Shown here piece by piece: positions 7,606-16,040 of a stretch of DNA of 44,018 bases (its first letter is position 1; every line of letters starts with the position of its first letter). The notes under the pieces were generated by a model. The model made no database searches, was not told the origin of the DNA, and worked only from the letters and a program-made list of their open reading frames with translations. Origin of the DNA: Dehalococcoidia bacterium (GTDB taxonomy: Bacteria; Chloroflexota; Dehalococcoidia; Lucifugimonadales; Lucifugimonadaceae); NCBI GenBank assembly GCA_028285005.1, contig JANQQP010000014.1, positions 1-44,018 of the forward strand, in the 5' to 3' direction. The position numbers were made by a program, and so were the translations under genes.

Positions 7606-9060
7606 CTACGCCAGTTGAAACTCTCTTGTAGCTACCGCTAGCTGGAGCACTGAGATGATTGTCTGCTCAATCGCCGCGGTCCTGGCAGCACCTGACAGAT
7701 TCTCAGCTTCGGCCAGTTGCGCTGCGGCGAAGTCGACGATCTCTTGCCTGGTCTCGTCGCCTAGCTCCAGGTATCCGAGGTTGTCGAGGCTTGCATCAAC
7801 GAGCGCTGCGGCATCGCCTTCGCCGGCCGTCGGCTTGAGGCTGTCGAGGATCTTGCGCACACCGGGACGACTGGTGTCGCCGAGCACCTTTGATGCGTAG
7901 TTGACTCGCTGCATCATCGAACCGGTGCTGACCCAGTCCTCGCCGCCCTGCCAGCCTTCGACCGATGGCGGTGCGAGCAGTCCCTGGCCCATGAAACCAC
8001 AGGAGGCGTTGGCGTCATATACGTCGTCCGTGGGCCAGTCGTAGCCGCCGGATAGCCGGAGAGAGCCGACTACGACCTCCACCGGGCTCTTTATGCGGGC
8101 GTTGCGTGTCGCCTCGGCCTTGAAGAAGTCTGAGTTGAAGGTGGTGCGGAGAACTTCACCGATGTTGTAGTCCGAGTTGAAGTAGGCGTCAGCCATGATC
8201 TCGATCGCTTCGGGATCACGCGGTGGTAGATGAGGCCACTGCGGAACCGGAAGCTCGTCCGCGACAAAGTGGTGATAGAGGTGACGGGCGATGAAGCGCG
8301 CTGTCGCCGGCTGCTTGCAGATGATGTCGACGATCTCTTCGCCGTTGAAATCACCGGTCTCACCGAGGAAAGTCTTGTCACCGTGATCGTGGTCTGAGTC
8401 GTCGTATTTGAACTGCCAGCCGATGTAGCCGTATGGCCGAGCCGTGTTGTTACGCATCTTCTGTGCGTTGTACGGCTCGTTGGCGATCGTCCAGCCGGTG
8501 AATGCTCGGGAACATTCGTAGATGTCTTCTTCGGTGTAGTTGCCGACGCCCATCGAGAAGAGTTCTAGTATCTCGCGGCCGTAGTTTTCGTTGATTGCGC
8601 CGTTGTGGTTGTCCTGGTTGTCGAGCCACATCAGCATCGCAGGGTCTTTGGAAAGGCCGAGGAGCAGGTCTCGATAATTGCCGAGACCGAGTTTCCTGAA
8701 CATCTCGAGCTGGGTCATGATGACCTTGCCCTGGATGAGCTTGGTCTGGCCCGTTGCGAAGACGCGATGCCAGAAGAGCGTGATCTTCTCGAGCAGCGGC
8801 GCGTCCGTCGTGACCATGCGGTAGATCCAGTTGGAGCCAGTTGCAGGCTGAATCCGAAGGTCTGACTGGTCTACGTGGTAGCGCCGGATGATGTCCTGCG
8901 GCATCGACTCGACGGACGGTGGGCTCAGGAGGTGGTCGACTGTGGCCTCATAGCCCGCATCGGTGAACCGGTCGATCTCCTCCCTCGTGCCGCCAAAGCC
9001 CGCTCGCCTCAGGAGATGGGACATGAGCTGCGTTTCGGTCGCGGCAGGTTTTGTGACCAT
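7606..9060 (-). CDS. DUF1800 domain-containing protein
   Basis: 484 aa DUF1800 family protein. Family hallmarks: HLLRRAGFGGTREEIDRF near the N-terminus, ITLFWHRVFATG, DPAMLMWLDNQDNHNGAINENYGREILELFSMG split over two adjacent segments, YTEEDIYECSRAFTGWTI, FLGETGDFNGEEIVDIIC, and a C-terminal GLLAPPSVEGWQGG. The biochemical role is unknown; it usually neighbours DUF1501 genes, as here. The ATG at 9060 lies behind GGAG at good spacing. It is the first gene of the leftward operon. Confidence 0.9.
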   Translation of the reverse strand: MVTKPAATETQLMSHLLRRAGFGGTREEIDRFTDAGYEATVDHLLSPPSVESMPQDIIRRYHVDQSDLRIQPATGSNWIYRMVTTDAPLLEKITLFWHRVFATGQTKLIQGKVIMTQLEMFRKLGLGNYRDLLLGLSKDPAMLMWLDNQDNHNGAINENYGREILELFSMGVGNYTEEDIYECSRAFTGWTIANEPYNAQKMRNNTARPYGYIGWQFKYDDSDHDHGDKTFLGETGDFNGEEIVDIICKQPATARFIARHLYHHFVADELPVPQWPHLPPRDPEAIEIMADAYFNSDYNIGEVLRTTFNSDFFKAEATRNARIKSPVEVVVGSLRLSGGYDWPTDDVYDANASCGFMGQGLLAPPSVEGWQGGEDWVSTGSMMQRVNYASKVLGDTSRPGVRKILDSLKPTAGEGDAAALVDASLDNLGYLELGDETRQEIVDFAAAQLAEAENLSGAARTAAIEQTIISVLQLAVATREFQLA

Positions 9061-9139
9061 TCTCCGGCTCCAACAGGGCCGCGCTCCTGCTGCTGGAGCG
9101 GCGGGCCCGAACGTGTGTGCACTGATTCAGGGTGGCCGG

Positions 9140-9145
9140 ATTATA
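9140..9145 (-). promoter_or_regulatory. Possible -10 box of the DUF1800 operon
   Basis: TATAAT on the minus strand, about 80 nt upstream of the DUF1800 start. No good -35 hexamer is visible at 16-18 nt, so support is weak. Confidence 0.3.
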
Positions 9146-9268
9146 AAGAAGTGAAATGGCGAGCGTTTGAGGTCAGTTGAGTCGCAATAGCGTCGGCGCA
9201 ATATGCGTGTACGATCTGCACGCGCCGGAACAGGCAAACATGTAGCACGAAGTCGAACGGAGGGACGC

Positions 9269-9787
9269 ATGGCCGATCAAGAGACTGAGGCACCAGCGCC
9301 GAAGACTGCGCAGGAGTCAGATCCACCCACGACTATGTTCGCGATCGCGCTTATCGGGTCCGTCGTTGGGATCATCTCGGTGGTCGCGTTCGACTTTGGC
9401 GGCTGGTACGAGCGAATCGCTTTCGGTATCACGCCTATCCAGCGCTGGCACTACATTGGCATCTTCGAAAACCCGATCCAGTTCATAGTGTTCGCGGCGA
9501 TCGCTGTAGCCCTCGGGTATTCAGGCTACGTTTCGTTTACGGCCATCCGTTCAAAGTCATACCCGAAAGACCGGCTGATGCGGAACGGATTGCTGCTGTC
9601 TGCAGTTTCGGCCGCAGTGCTTCTCGTGATCGCCATCATCTTCGCCGCAGCTACGCTTCCGGACGAGCCAGAAGACTGGTGGCTCGATACCGGCTTCTAC
9701 GGCGGATTCATCGGCGCCGGCGTATCCGCTGCGATGTTCTGGCTCGCGAGGCGGAGCGCTAAGTCGGCCGGATCAGGAGCCAGTTAG
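9269..9787 (+). CDS. Four-helix membrane protein, unknown function
   Basis: 172 aa. After a charged N-terminus there are four hydrophobic segments: MFAIALIGSVVGIISVVAF, the FIVFAAIAVALGYSGYV region, LLLSAVSAAVLLVIAIIFAA and FIGAGVSAAMFWLA. I do not recognise a family. ATG at 9269 is chosen because AACGGAGGGA lies just upstream; an in-frame extension to 9203 would cover the promoter region of the divergent operon. Its last 4 bp overlap the convergent gene ending at 9784. Confidence 0.7.
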   Translation: MADQETEAPAPKTAQESDPPTTMFAIALIGSVVGIISVVAFDFGGWYERIAFGITPIQRWHYIGIFENPIQFIVFAAIAVALGYSGYVSFTAIRSKSYPKDRLMRNGLLLSAVSAAVLLVIAIIFAAATLPDEPEDWWLDTGFYGGFIGAGVSAAMFWLARRSAKSAGSGAS

Positions 9788-10044
9788 TCGGCGGCTGCGT
9801 TGAGCACGAACAGAATGGCTCCGGCCAGCATTACTAGCAGGAAGGCAAGGAACGCGAACAGCCCAAGTAGTGTCCGCTTCCGGCTCGATGTGCCGTTGAG
9901 GCCGCGGTCACGCAGCACGCTCTGGTGAAGCTGATACCCGCTGGCGCCTCGTCGCGGGTCGTTCGCCAGAGGATGCTTCACCTCAGCGGGGACTGGCGAG
10001 ACACCGGTTGTGTGTCGTGGGTCGTATATCGGGGGCAGGTTCAT
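9784..10044 (-). CDS. Small single-helix membrane protein
   Basis: 86 aa, starting MNLPPIYDPRH at 10044 behind GGAGG. The N-terminal 60 residues are polar and proline-rich; one C-terminal helix (LLGLFAFLAFLLVMLAGAIL) would anchor it with the short C-terminus outside. No family is recognised. In-frame upstream sequence to 10185 lacks a ribosome site and reads as non-coding. Confidence 0.6.
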   Translation of the reverse strand: MNLPPIYDPRHTTGVSPVPAEVKHPLANDPRRGASGYQLHQSVLRDRGLNGTSSRKRTLLGLFAFLAFLLVMLAGAILFVLNAAAD

Positions 10045-10216
10045 GGTCGGCCTCCGTAAGACTGTTTTCGGCTTCAACTTGCCTGTTCTGAGAGTAGCAG
10101 CCCATTGCGAAGGAACAATGGAGCGCCGCGAAGCGTCTGTTGTTCGAGGCGGCGGCTTATTGTCCGTGAGAGAGTCGCACGCCACAGCGGTACATTTCAG
10201 TTCGAGGGACGCTCAT

Positions 10217-10810
10217 ATGAAGTACAGGTTCGCTGTTGTGATGGCTCTGGCGGTGGGTGCTGCTGCTCTGATCGCCGCATGCGGCTCAGAGGCCGATTCG
10301 CCTGCAATAGACCCAACTTCGACTCCAGTCCCGTCGACTGCAACTCCAACGAGCACACCGGTCCCGGCGACAGCCACTGTCGTGGTGCCTACTTCAACAC
10401 CTGTGTCGACTGCGACCGCGGCTCCGACTTCCACACCTACACCGATTGGAGCGATTTCCAGTATCGACCTGGACAGCCTCAGTTGCGTCAACTTCCATCC
10501 CGGCGTTCCAAACCCTGACGGGCCGAATCACTGGTATGACGTTTCTGCCTCTCTCACCAACAACGGAAATGAAACGGTCCCGGTGCTCGCCGAGTTCGTG
10601 ATCATGGACTCGGAATTGAAAGTGCTGGCAGAGGCGTTGCCGCCGGTCAGAGAGATCGCCCCCGGTCAAACGGCGAACCTGTTCGAGAAGATCGAACTTG
10701 TGCTTCAGGCGAACGATTTCAGGTGCAGGCTCAAGATCGTATCTGCAGACGACCCGGACGGCGTCAACGCGGTTGCGTCAGTCGACGTGGAGTCGATCTT
10801 CGCGCCCTAG
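10217..10810 (+). CDS. Lipoprotein with Thr/Pro-rich linker
   Basis: 197 aa. A signal peptide with lipobox LIAAC (residues about 16-20) is followed by a low-complexity linker of TSTPVP-like repeats (about 30-75) and a C-terminal domain starting near ISSIDLDSLSCVNFHPG. That domain reads as a beta-sandwich of the FxxLIG or conserved-stalk kind (YDVSASLTNNGNETVPVLAEF across one segment). Expected on the outer face of the membrane. ATG at 10217 follows GAGGGA. The upstream in-frame extension to 10010 is rejected because it would bury the signal peptide. Confidence 0.75.
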   Translation: MKYRFAVVMALAVGAAALIAACGSEADSPAIDPTSTPVPSTATPTSTPVPATATVVVPTSTPVSTATAAPTSTPTPIGAISSIDLDSLSCVNFHPGVPNPDGPNHWYDVSASLTNNGNETVPVLAEFVIMDSELKVLAEALPPVREIAPGQTANLFEKIELVLQANDFRCRLKIVSADDPDGVNAVASVDVESIFAP

Positions 10811-10831
10811 CAGACGGCAGGGCTGCCCACG

Positions 10832-11617
10832 CTACAGGTTGCAGCTTCCGCCCGGGTTCTTGCTGACGGAGCTGCGTGCGAACAGCTCGCCGCCATCTGA
10901 TAGCTCGGAGAAGCCCAGGTTCCAGGTCAGCACGCTGCCATCTTCGTCCGTAGCGTTAGACTCCCGGATATGTCCCGGCATCTCGACTGTCCACTTGACT
11001 GAGATGAAGTCTTCGAAGCTGGACTCGAGCGCGTCTGTGAAGTCTTCGAGACCGATGATCTCAGCATCCACACCGTCAAATGCGGCATCTACCTTGTCGT
11101 CAAGCTCAGGATCCGGCTCGATGACAGGCTGAGACGGGGCTTCATCGTCGACCTCGATCTCCATGCGCAGTTCGTAGATGACTTCGCTTTCGGTCTCGGT
11201 GATGTTCAGGAATGGGACCATTGAGGTTGCGGTGTCCTCTTCAGAGAGAGCGGCCGAGGCGAGCTTGAACTGCTCTGCGGCATCTTCGCCTTTGAACGTC
11301 TGACTGACACGCATGCTGAGAGCATCCTCGCCGTCGACCTGCACCACTTCCATCTTCACGTCCCAACCGGACGTTTCGAGCGCTTCAAGGTCAGCGAGAT
11401 CGGTGCCTTCGCCAAAGTCTATCTCGCCATCTGTGATGAAGAATGCGGCCATGGGACCTGAGATCGTGTACTCAAGCTCCTGCCTGATCTCCTGCTGACT
11501 GATGATCTCGGTGCGGATATCGATCGCAATCGTGCCGCAGCCAACGGCGGCGATGAGTAAGCCAAGTATCGAGAACGGTGTGAGACGGAATGGGATTCGC
11601 CGTGAGATGGCTTTCAT
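10832..11617 (-). CDS. Putative lipoprotein, unknown function
   Basis: 261 aa. The N-terminus has arginines, a hydrophobic stretch and a lipobox-like AAVGC. The rest is acidic and beta-rich, with ELEYTISGPMAAFF, SETQ-type strands and a C-terminal FARSSVSKNPGGSCNL. I do not recognise a family. It converges with the lipoprotein gene ending at 10810, leaving a 21-bp gap. A purine-rich AGGGCGGCG precedes the ATG. Confidence 0.6.
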   Translation of the reverse strand: MKAISRRIPFRLTPFSILGLLIAAVGCGTIAIDIRTEIISQQEIRQELEYTISGPMAAFFITDGEIDFGEGTDLADLEALETSGWDVKMEVVQVDGEDALSMRVSQTFKGEDAAEQFKLASAALSEEDTATSMVPFLNITETESEVIYELRMEIEVDDEAPSQPVIEPDPELDDKVDAAFDGVDAEIIGLEDFTDALESSFEDFISVKWTVEMPGHIRESNATDEDGSVLTWNLGFSELSDGGELFARSSVSKNPGGSCNL

Positions 11618-11774
11618 ATGCGCCGCCCTGCCCTGCTGAAGGTTGCTCAGATCAGGATGCGGCGAGTTCGTGGCGCGGGAATCGGCTGAAGGTACGAAAT
11701 CGGGTTTGGGTTAGGTGTGTGAGGCCACCCTTCTGACAGGCCCAGGATGGCGGAGGCTAGGACAGCCGAGTCAG

Positions 11775-11851
11775 TCATCCCGACCAGCGCGGAAGGATCT
11801 GACCATTCATTCCTGGTCGAACGAGAGATTCTGAATCAAGTTCAGAATGAC
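11775..11851 (+). repeat. 78-bp two-hairpin repeat, copy 2
   Basis: Same layout as 5115-5192, with first stem GACCA/TGGTC and second stem ATTCTGAA/TTCAGAAT. Confidence 0.8.
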
Positions 11852-11864
11852 AGGCTCAATTCCC

Positions 11865-11899
11865 TCTCCCAGCTTGGGAGAGGGTTAGGGTGAGGGTCA
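11865..11899. repeat. CCCTCTCCC hairpin repeat
   Basis: CCCTCTCCCA/TGGGAGAGGG followed by TTAGGGTGAGGGTC; this is the inverted form of the copy at 121-161, which also has the 10-bp stem. Confidence 0.75.
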
Positions 11900-11902
11900 T
11901 CG

Positions 11903-11970
11903 CTCTGACTGGCAGCCCGTTGCTTAAGCGACAACCCACCGTCTAACTCCCCTCCTAACAGGGAGGGAGA
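11903..11970 (-). repeat. Multi-hairpin repeat, shortened inverted copy
   Basis: Both ends match the inverted repeat of 5-121 (GCTCTGACTGGCAGCC at one end; AACCCACC and a CCCCTCC/GGAGGG hairpin at the other), but the middle hairpins are replaced by a single GTTGCTTAAGCGAC stem-loop (11919-11932). Confidence 0.65.
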
Positions 11971-12013
11971 AGAAGACGCCATCCTGAGCCTGTCGAAGGA
12001 TCGAGCTTGGGCC

Positions 12014-13057
12014 CTAGCCTTCCGAATAGCCTGCCAGCTGGTCGGCGAAGGTGAATACTGCCGGGAGACCGCCGGTGTGCAGGAAGATGACGGTTTCGTC
12101 CGCGCCCTGGTTGCCCTGGCGGATCTGGTCGATCAGCGCCGCCATCACGGTGCCGGTGTAGTTCGGGTCGCAGATGATGGCATCGGTTCGAGCAGCCACA
12201 TGTATCGCCTCAACCACCTCTGGCGTCATGATGCCGTAGCCCTCGCCGACGTACTGCGTCAGCACCGGCATATCGGCATGTGAGAAGGTCGCAGGCAGAT
12301 CCAGCAGTTCCTTGATGTCATCGTTGTGGTCGAAGATGTACTCGTCCAGCGGCGGGTCGTATGTGACCTGCACGCCGGTGAACTTCCAGTCGAGCCCGAG
12401 ATTGCGCGCTGCGAGGATGAGGCCGCATAGCGAACGGCCTGCTACGCCGTATATATGTACGTTCTGCAGGCCTAATTCTTCGATCTGGTCGAGCAGTTCG
12501 AGGCCTGCTTCGACGAAGCCAACCATGCCGACGATGCGCGGGAAGAGGTGCTCCTGCACGAGATAGGGTTTCGCTCCTTCGCTCTCAAGCTTCTCTTTGA
12601 GTTTGGAAGCGTAGTCGTCAGCTGTTTCAGACTGGAACTGGTCGAGCAGGTGAAGTTCCGCGCCGAGCAGCTTGTCGATGAGCAGGTTGCCCTGCACGTT
12701 ACGGTGTGCGGCGTTCTTCAGGATGAGCACGTATCGCAGGCCGGTCTTGTTGGCGGCGGCAGCCGTCATGCGGGCGTTATTCGAGTGGTAGTCCATGATG
12801 TTGATGACGGTGTCGTAATCCTCATCACGGATGTGCGGCATCTCGAAGTCGTAGTGCCGGGCCTTGTTGCCGCCGTAGGCAAGCCCAGTCATGTCCTCTC
12901 GCTTGACGAAGATGCGTGGACCGTCGAGCTCGGCGCTGAGTCGAGGCATCTCTTCGAGCGGAGTTGGCAGGTGGGCAATGCGCATGCGGGGCAGCTTTTC
13001 GATGCGGGACCGGAGCTGTGAGCGGGAGAGTTTCTGGCCTGAAGATGTGGTTGTCAT
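12014..13057 (-). CDS. PLP-dependent D-cysteine desulfhydrase / ACC deaminase family protein, second copy
   Basis: 347 aa paralogue of the protein at 131-1264. Shared segments: MRIAHLPTPLEEMPRLSAE, KREDMTGLAYGGNKARHYDF with the PLP lysine, a VAGRSLCGL phosphate-binding stretch and C-terminal FLHTGGLPAVFTFADQ. Likely cytosolic deaminase or desulfhydrase, substrate unknown. The start ATG at 13057 has no clear ribosome site. Compared with its paralogue it has the shorter, natural-looking C-terminus. It is downstream of, and on the same strand as, the TetR gene, 169 bp away. Confidence 0.85.
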   Translation of the reverse strand: MTTTSSGQKLSRSQLRSRIEKLPRMRIAHLPTPLEEMPRLSAELDGPRIFVKREDMTGLAYGGNKARHYDFEMPHIRDEDYDTVINIMDYHSNNARMTAAAANKTGLRYVLILKNAAHRNVQGNLLIDKLLGAELHLLDQFQSETADDYASKLKEKLESEGAKPYLVQEHLFPRIVGMVGFVEAGLELLDQIEELGLQNVHIYGVAGRSLCGLILAARNLGLDWKFTGVQVTYDPPLDEYIFDHNDDIKELLDLPATFSHADMPVLTQYVGEGYGIMTPEVVEAIHVAARTDAIICDPNYTGTVMAALIDQIRQGNQGADETVIFLHTGGLPAVFTFADQLAGYSEG

Positions 13058-13226
13058 GAGAAGAGTTGAGCCTTTTCAATGCACACTCGAGTTTAGTGAG
13101 CTGCAACACCATTACTTGATGAAATCGTCGTATTGGCGACGGCCAGGAAGCCTTGACCGCCGACATGATAACCGTTGGCAAGAAGTTCGCTTAAGCGACG
13201 GATTAACGTAACTTCGCGGGCCGATG

Positions 13227-13814
13227 CTATGAGCCGGCCAGGTGCTGCTTGACGGCTCGCTGCACGATCTGCCTTATCGCCTCGCGATCGATGGGCTGCC
13301 TGTTGAACAGGATCCGTAAGTAGATCGGCCCGAATATGGACTCGACCAGCTCGGACGGCCGGGTCTCCGGCTTCAACTGGCCCCGGTCCATAGCCCGTCT
13401 GACGACCCATGCGAGCTTGTCTAGCAGCTGAGTCCAGTAGCGTCTCGCAGCCTCCCCAAGGTCCTCCTCACTACTGCCCACAACCGCCACCACAATCGAG
13501 CGGCCAAACGGCGTGTTGAACATCTCGGCGAGGTATTCACCGATAATCGTGAGGTCTTCAGTGATGTCGCCGCAGTCGGGAGGGGGCGGATGCGAGTCTG
13601 CGATATTGTCCAGGAGGTCTGCGATGAGACCTTCCTTGTTGCTCCAACGCCGGTAGATGGTGGTCTTGTTGACGCCCGCGAGCTCAGCGATGTCACCTAT
13701 AGCCAGCGAACCCCAGTCCTGCTGTTCGAGCGCGTTCTGAATGGCGCCGAACACCCTGCGCTTAACATCAGCGGAGCGCCCGCCCGGCCTGGATTGCCTG
13801 CTATCCGTGGTCAT
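13227..13814 (-). CDS. TetR/AcrR family transcriptional regulator
   Basis: 195 aa. The N-terminal DNA-binding helix-turn-helix lies at about residues 36-63 (IGDIAELAGVNKTTIYRRW). The C-terminal ligand domain includes FGRSIVVAVVG and SIFGPIYLRILFNRQPI, typical of TetR_C members. ATG at 13814 is chosen; an in-frame start at 13850 would lie within the operator. It is divergent from the MFS gene at 13912, and the gap holds two near-identical palindromes, so it probably represses the exporter and itself. Confidence 0.85.
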   Translation of the reverse strand: MTTDSRQSRPGGRSADVKRRVFGAIQNALEQQDWGSLAIGDIAELAGVNKTTIYRRWSNKEGLIADLLDNIADSHPPPPDCGDITEDLTIIGEYLAEMFNTPFGRSIVVAVVGSSEEDLGEAARRYWTQLLDKLAWVVRRAMDRGQLKPETRPSELVESIFGPIYLRILFNRQPIDREAIRQIVQRAVKQHLAGS

Positions 13815-13828
13815 GCAGACAGTATAAA

Positions 13829-13848
13829 GCAACAGGAGTTGCGTTAAC
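13829..13848. promoter_or_regulatory. Putative TetR operator, site 1
   Basis: GCAAC-AGGA-GTTGC followed by GTTAAC. The perfect 5-bp arms and the trailing TTAAC recur in site 2 exactly 42 bp away, about four helical turns. Confidence 0.65.
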
Positions 13849-13870
13849 AACTGCGAGGATGTATTCTATC

Positions 13871-13890
13871 GCAACAATAGTTGCATTAAC
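13871..13890. promoter_or_regulatory. Putative TetR operator, site 2
   Basis: GCAAC-AATA-GTTGC followed by ATTAAC. It lies 22 bp before the MFS start codon and shares 16 of 20 positions with site 1. Confidence 0.65.
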
Positions 13891-13911
13891 GAAGTCCGGA
13901 GAACGATCGAG

Positions 13912-15210
13912 ATGGCACAGGCAGATGGCGCGGCGACGCTACCCGCAGAGCCGCGGACTGAGGTGGTTGAAGAGAAGAAGAAGGGTGCGCTGTCGTTTGC
14001 GGATGTGGTCGGCCTCCTGAAGGTCCGTGACTTCAGGCTGCTGATGATCACCAACGCTCTGACTGTAGCCGGGTTTCAGTTGCGTTCGATGGGACAGGCG
14101 TGGCTGGCGCTGGAGGAGACGGGATCGGCTGCATGGGTTGGCTTGATCAACGCTGCGCCTGCGATCGGGATGATCCCGCTTGCGTTGTATGCGGGCGTGA
14201 TCGTTGATCGAGTGGACCGCAGGCGGATTCTTGTCGCAGCCAAGTTCGTAGCGGCGATCATGGCGTTCCTGACGGCTTTCCTGATCACATCCGGGCAGAT
14301 TGAGATGTGGCACCTGGTGCCGATCGGCATCGTTGTAGGTGCGGCGTTTGCGTTTAACAACCCTGCAGGTATGACGTACACGACGGACGTGGTGGGCCGC
14401 GAGCGCGTAATGCCCGCCGTAGCGGTCAATCAGTCGATCTCGAACGTGGTTCAGATCGGAGGGCCGGCACTTGGTGGCGTGATGCTGGCGAGCGTCGGGA
14501 TCAACTGGATCTTCTTCCTGCTCGGTGGTGTCTACACGGCCACATTGGTGGCCAACATGTCGTTTCGCACAAAGCCGGAGATCGCGCCATCAGATGGCCG
14601 ATCAGTACTGCAAGACTTCAAGGACGGCTGGAGCTACTCGTGGCGGACGCCGCATGTGCGGTGGCTGCTGATCATTTCGACCACCGCCCTCTTCGTTGGA
14701 ATCTTCCCTGTGCAGTTTCCGTTGCTGGCACGGAACGAGTTGGGCATCGCAGAAGACTCGCAGGCTGCGGCCTACGGGGCGCTACTTGCGACGAGCGGGG
14801 TTGGAGCGCTGGTGGGCTCGATACTGATCGTCGTCTTCGGAAGCAAGGTGCGCAAGCCAACGTTGCTGCTCTACGCCATAGGATTCGTCGTGGCTGGCAT
14901 GCTAGTGCTGGCTGCGGCCAGCAATCTTGCAGTAGCACTTGTCGGGGCGTTCCTGGTGGGTGGTGCGGGCACAGCGTTTATTACGTCGATGAGCACTTTG
15001 TTGCAGACGAGTGTCGAGCCAGAGTTCCGAGGTCGGGTCACGAGCGTTTTCATGTTGATCGTGCAGCTGTTCCCGTTGGGCTGGCTGATTGGCGGCCTGT
15101 CGGCAGAGGCGATCGGGCCGCAGTGGACACTGGTTGCGGGCGCGCTGGCAACACTGGCGCTCTGTTCGGTCGCATACTGGCGGGCCGCGGAGTTGCGTCG
15201 GGTCGACTGA
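13912..15210 (+). CDS. MFS transporter (MFS_3 / EntS-like family)
   Basis: 432 aa with about 12 hydrophobic segments and the loop motif AGVIVDRVDRRRIL (G-x-x-x-D-R-x-x-R-R). N-terminal LLKVRDFRLLMITNALTVAG matches MFS_3 exporters, like the protein at 3661-4899. The substrate is not visible; control by the divergent TetR suggests inducible export of a small molecule. ATG at 13912 follows CCGGAGAA. Confidence 0.85.
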   Translation: MAQADGAATLPAEPRTEVVEEKKKGALSFADVVGLLKVRDFRLLMITNALTVAGFQLRSMGQAWLALEETGSAAWVGLINAAPAIGMIPLALYAGVIVDRVDRRRILVAAKFVAAIMAFLTAFLITSGQIEMWHLVPIGIVVGAAFAFNNPAGMTYTTDVVGRERVMPAVAVNQSISNVVQIGGPALGGVMLASVGINWIFFLLGGVYTATLVANMSFRTKPEIAPSDGRSVLQDFKDGWSYSWRTPHVRWLLIISTTALFVGIFPVQFPLLARNELGIAEDSQAAAYGALLATSGVGALVGSILIVVFGSKVRKPTLLLYAIGFVVAGMLVLAAASNLAVALVGAFLVGGAGTAFITSMSTLLQTSVEPEFRGRVTSVFMLIVQLFPLGWLIGGLSAEAIGPQWTLVAGALATLALCSVAYWRAAELRRVD

Positions 15211-15280
15211 GGCGTGGCATCTGGAAGCGGTGCTGCTACGTACGGGAGTGTGCGGCTCTGACTGGCTGGAGCGAATCGTC

Positions 15281-15976
15281 TTGGGCAATCGTTCGACATA
15301 CGCGTTGACGCTTGCCGTGGCGCTAATTGCCGTTGCTGCGGCCTGCGCCAGGGCCGACCAACCGTCCGGGCCACCGGCTTCTCGTCAGATATCCGCTCCG
15401 ACAGCAACCGCCAGTCAGCCTCTTGTGCCGTCCGGCCTACCTGCGAGCCTCGACGATCCGATCTGCACTGATCTTCAGCGTGCTACATCCGCGGGTCGAG
15501 GGCTGGACGGTGTACGGCACGTTAGTTTCAGATCACTTTCGATCACACCGTTGTCGACGGCAACCCCGAGCTCCGGATCGGTGCGGTTCGACGCGTATGC
15601 CAACACGCTTGGCGGGTCGGGAGCGTGTCTCCTGCCGGGTCACAAGGGGACTTTGACGCTTGGAGGCGTCCACGACTTCGGAAGCGGTCTGTTGCTGCGT
15701 GTGATGGTCGACATGCCACCGGCGCTGCGGGCTGAAAGCACGGATCTACGACAATCTCCGGGCGAGCACATATGGTCGGCAGAGTTTCCAATGCCTCAGC
15801 CCGGCGCCGGAGCGGTGAGCACCGGCACCAAGAGGTTCGAGTTTAGCCCTGAGATTCCAGGACGCTACGACGTGGTGATCTTGAGCGAGTGGCTGGATCT
15901 GAATACGCAAGAAGTGATCTCTGTACCGAACCAGTCGGAAGTCAGAACGTTCACCTACTACGTGCTGCCTGATTAG
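15281..15976 (+). CDS. Putative lipoprotein, unknown function
   Basis: 231 aa if begun at TTG 15281. The start is chosen because it gives a clean signal peptide (NRSTYALTLAVALIAVAAAC) with a lipobox cysteine. The frame is open back to 15089, but that part overlaps the MFS gene and reads as Arg/Trp-rich shadow sequence. After a Pro/Ser/Thr-rich segment comes a beta-rich domain ending EVRTFTYYVLPD. No family is recognised. It lies 71 bp after the MFS gene and may be co-transcribed. Confidence 0.55.
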   Translation: MGNRSTYALTLAVALIAVAAACARADQPSGPPASRQISAPTATASQPLVPSGLPASLDDPICTDLQRATSAGRGLDGVRHVSFRSLSITPLSTATPSSGSVRFDAYANTLGGSGACLLPGHKGTLTLGGVHDFGSGLLLRVMVDMPPALRAESTDLRQSPGEHIWSAEFPMPQPGAGAVSTGTKRFEFSPEIPGRYDVVILSEWLDLNTQEVISVPNQSEVRTFTYYVLPD

Positions 15977-15988
15977 CGCCAAACGCGC

Positions 15989-16020
15989 AAAACCCCTCGC
16001 CGAACATGTCCGGCAAGGAG
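15989..16020 (-). terminator. Rho-independent terminator of the ABM-like operon
   Basis: On the minus strand CTCCTTGCCG, an 8-nt loop, CGGCGAGGGG, then TTTT. The 10-bp helix uses two G-U pairs that form only in the minus-strand RNA, which fits termination of the leftward genes ending at 16041. Confidence 0.6.
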
Positions 16021-16040
16021 CCTGCGTGTTCAATCCCTCG

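Larger units (their letters stand above)
11618..12013. other. Intergenic repeat block, 396 bp
   Basis: 11618-11774 shows nothing recognisable. 11775-12006 is a string of four repeat types: the 78-bp repeat (11775-11851), the CCCTCTCCC hairpin (11865-11899), an inverted, internally shortened copy of the multi-hairpin repeat (11903-11970) and a short ATCCTGAGCCTGTCGAAGGA motif (about 11983-12002). Confidence 0.7.

Noticed and set aside
15089..15280. Longer N-terminus of the lipoprotein at 15281
   Set aside because: It overlaps the MFS gene out of frame, is Arg/Trp-rich and would push the signal peptide inward.
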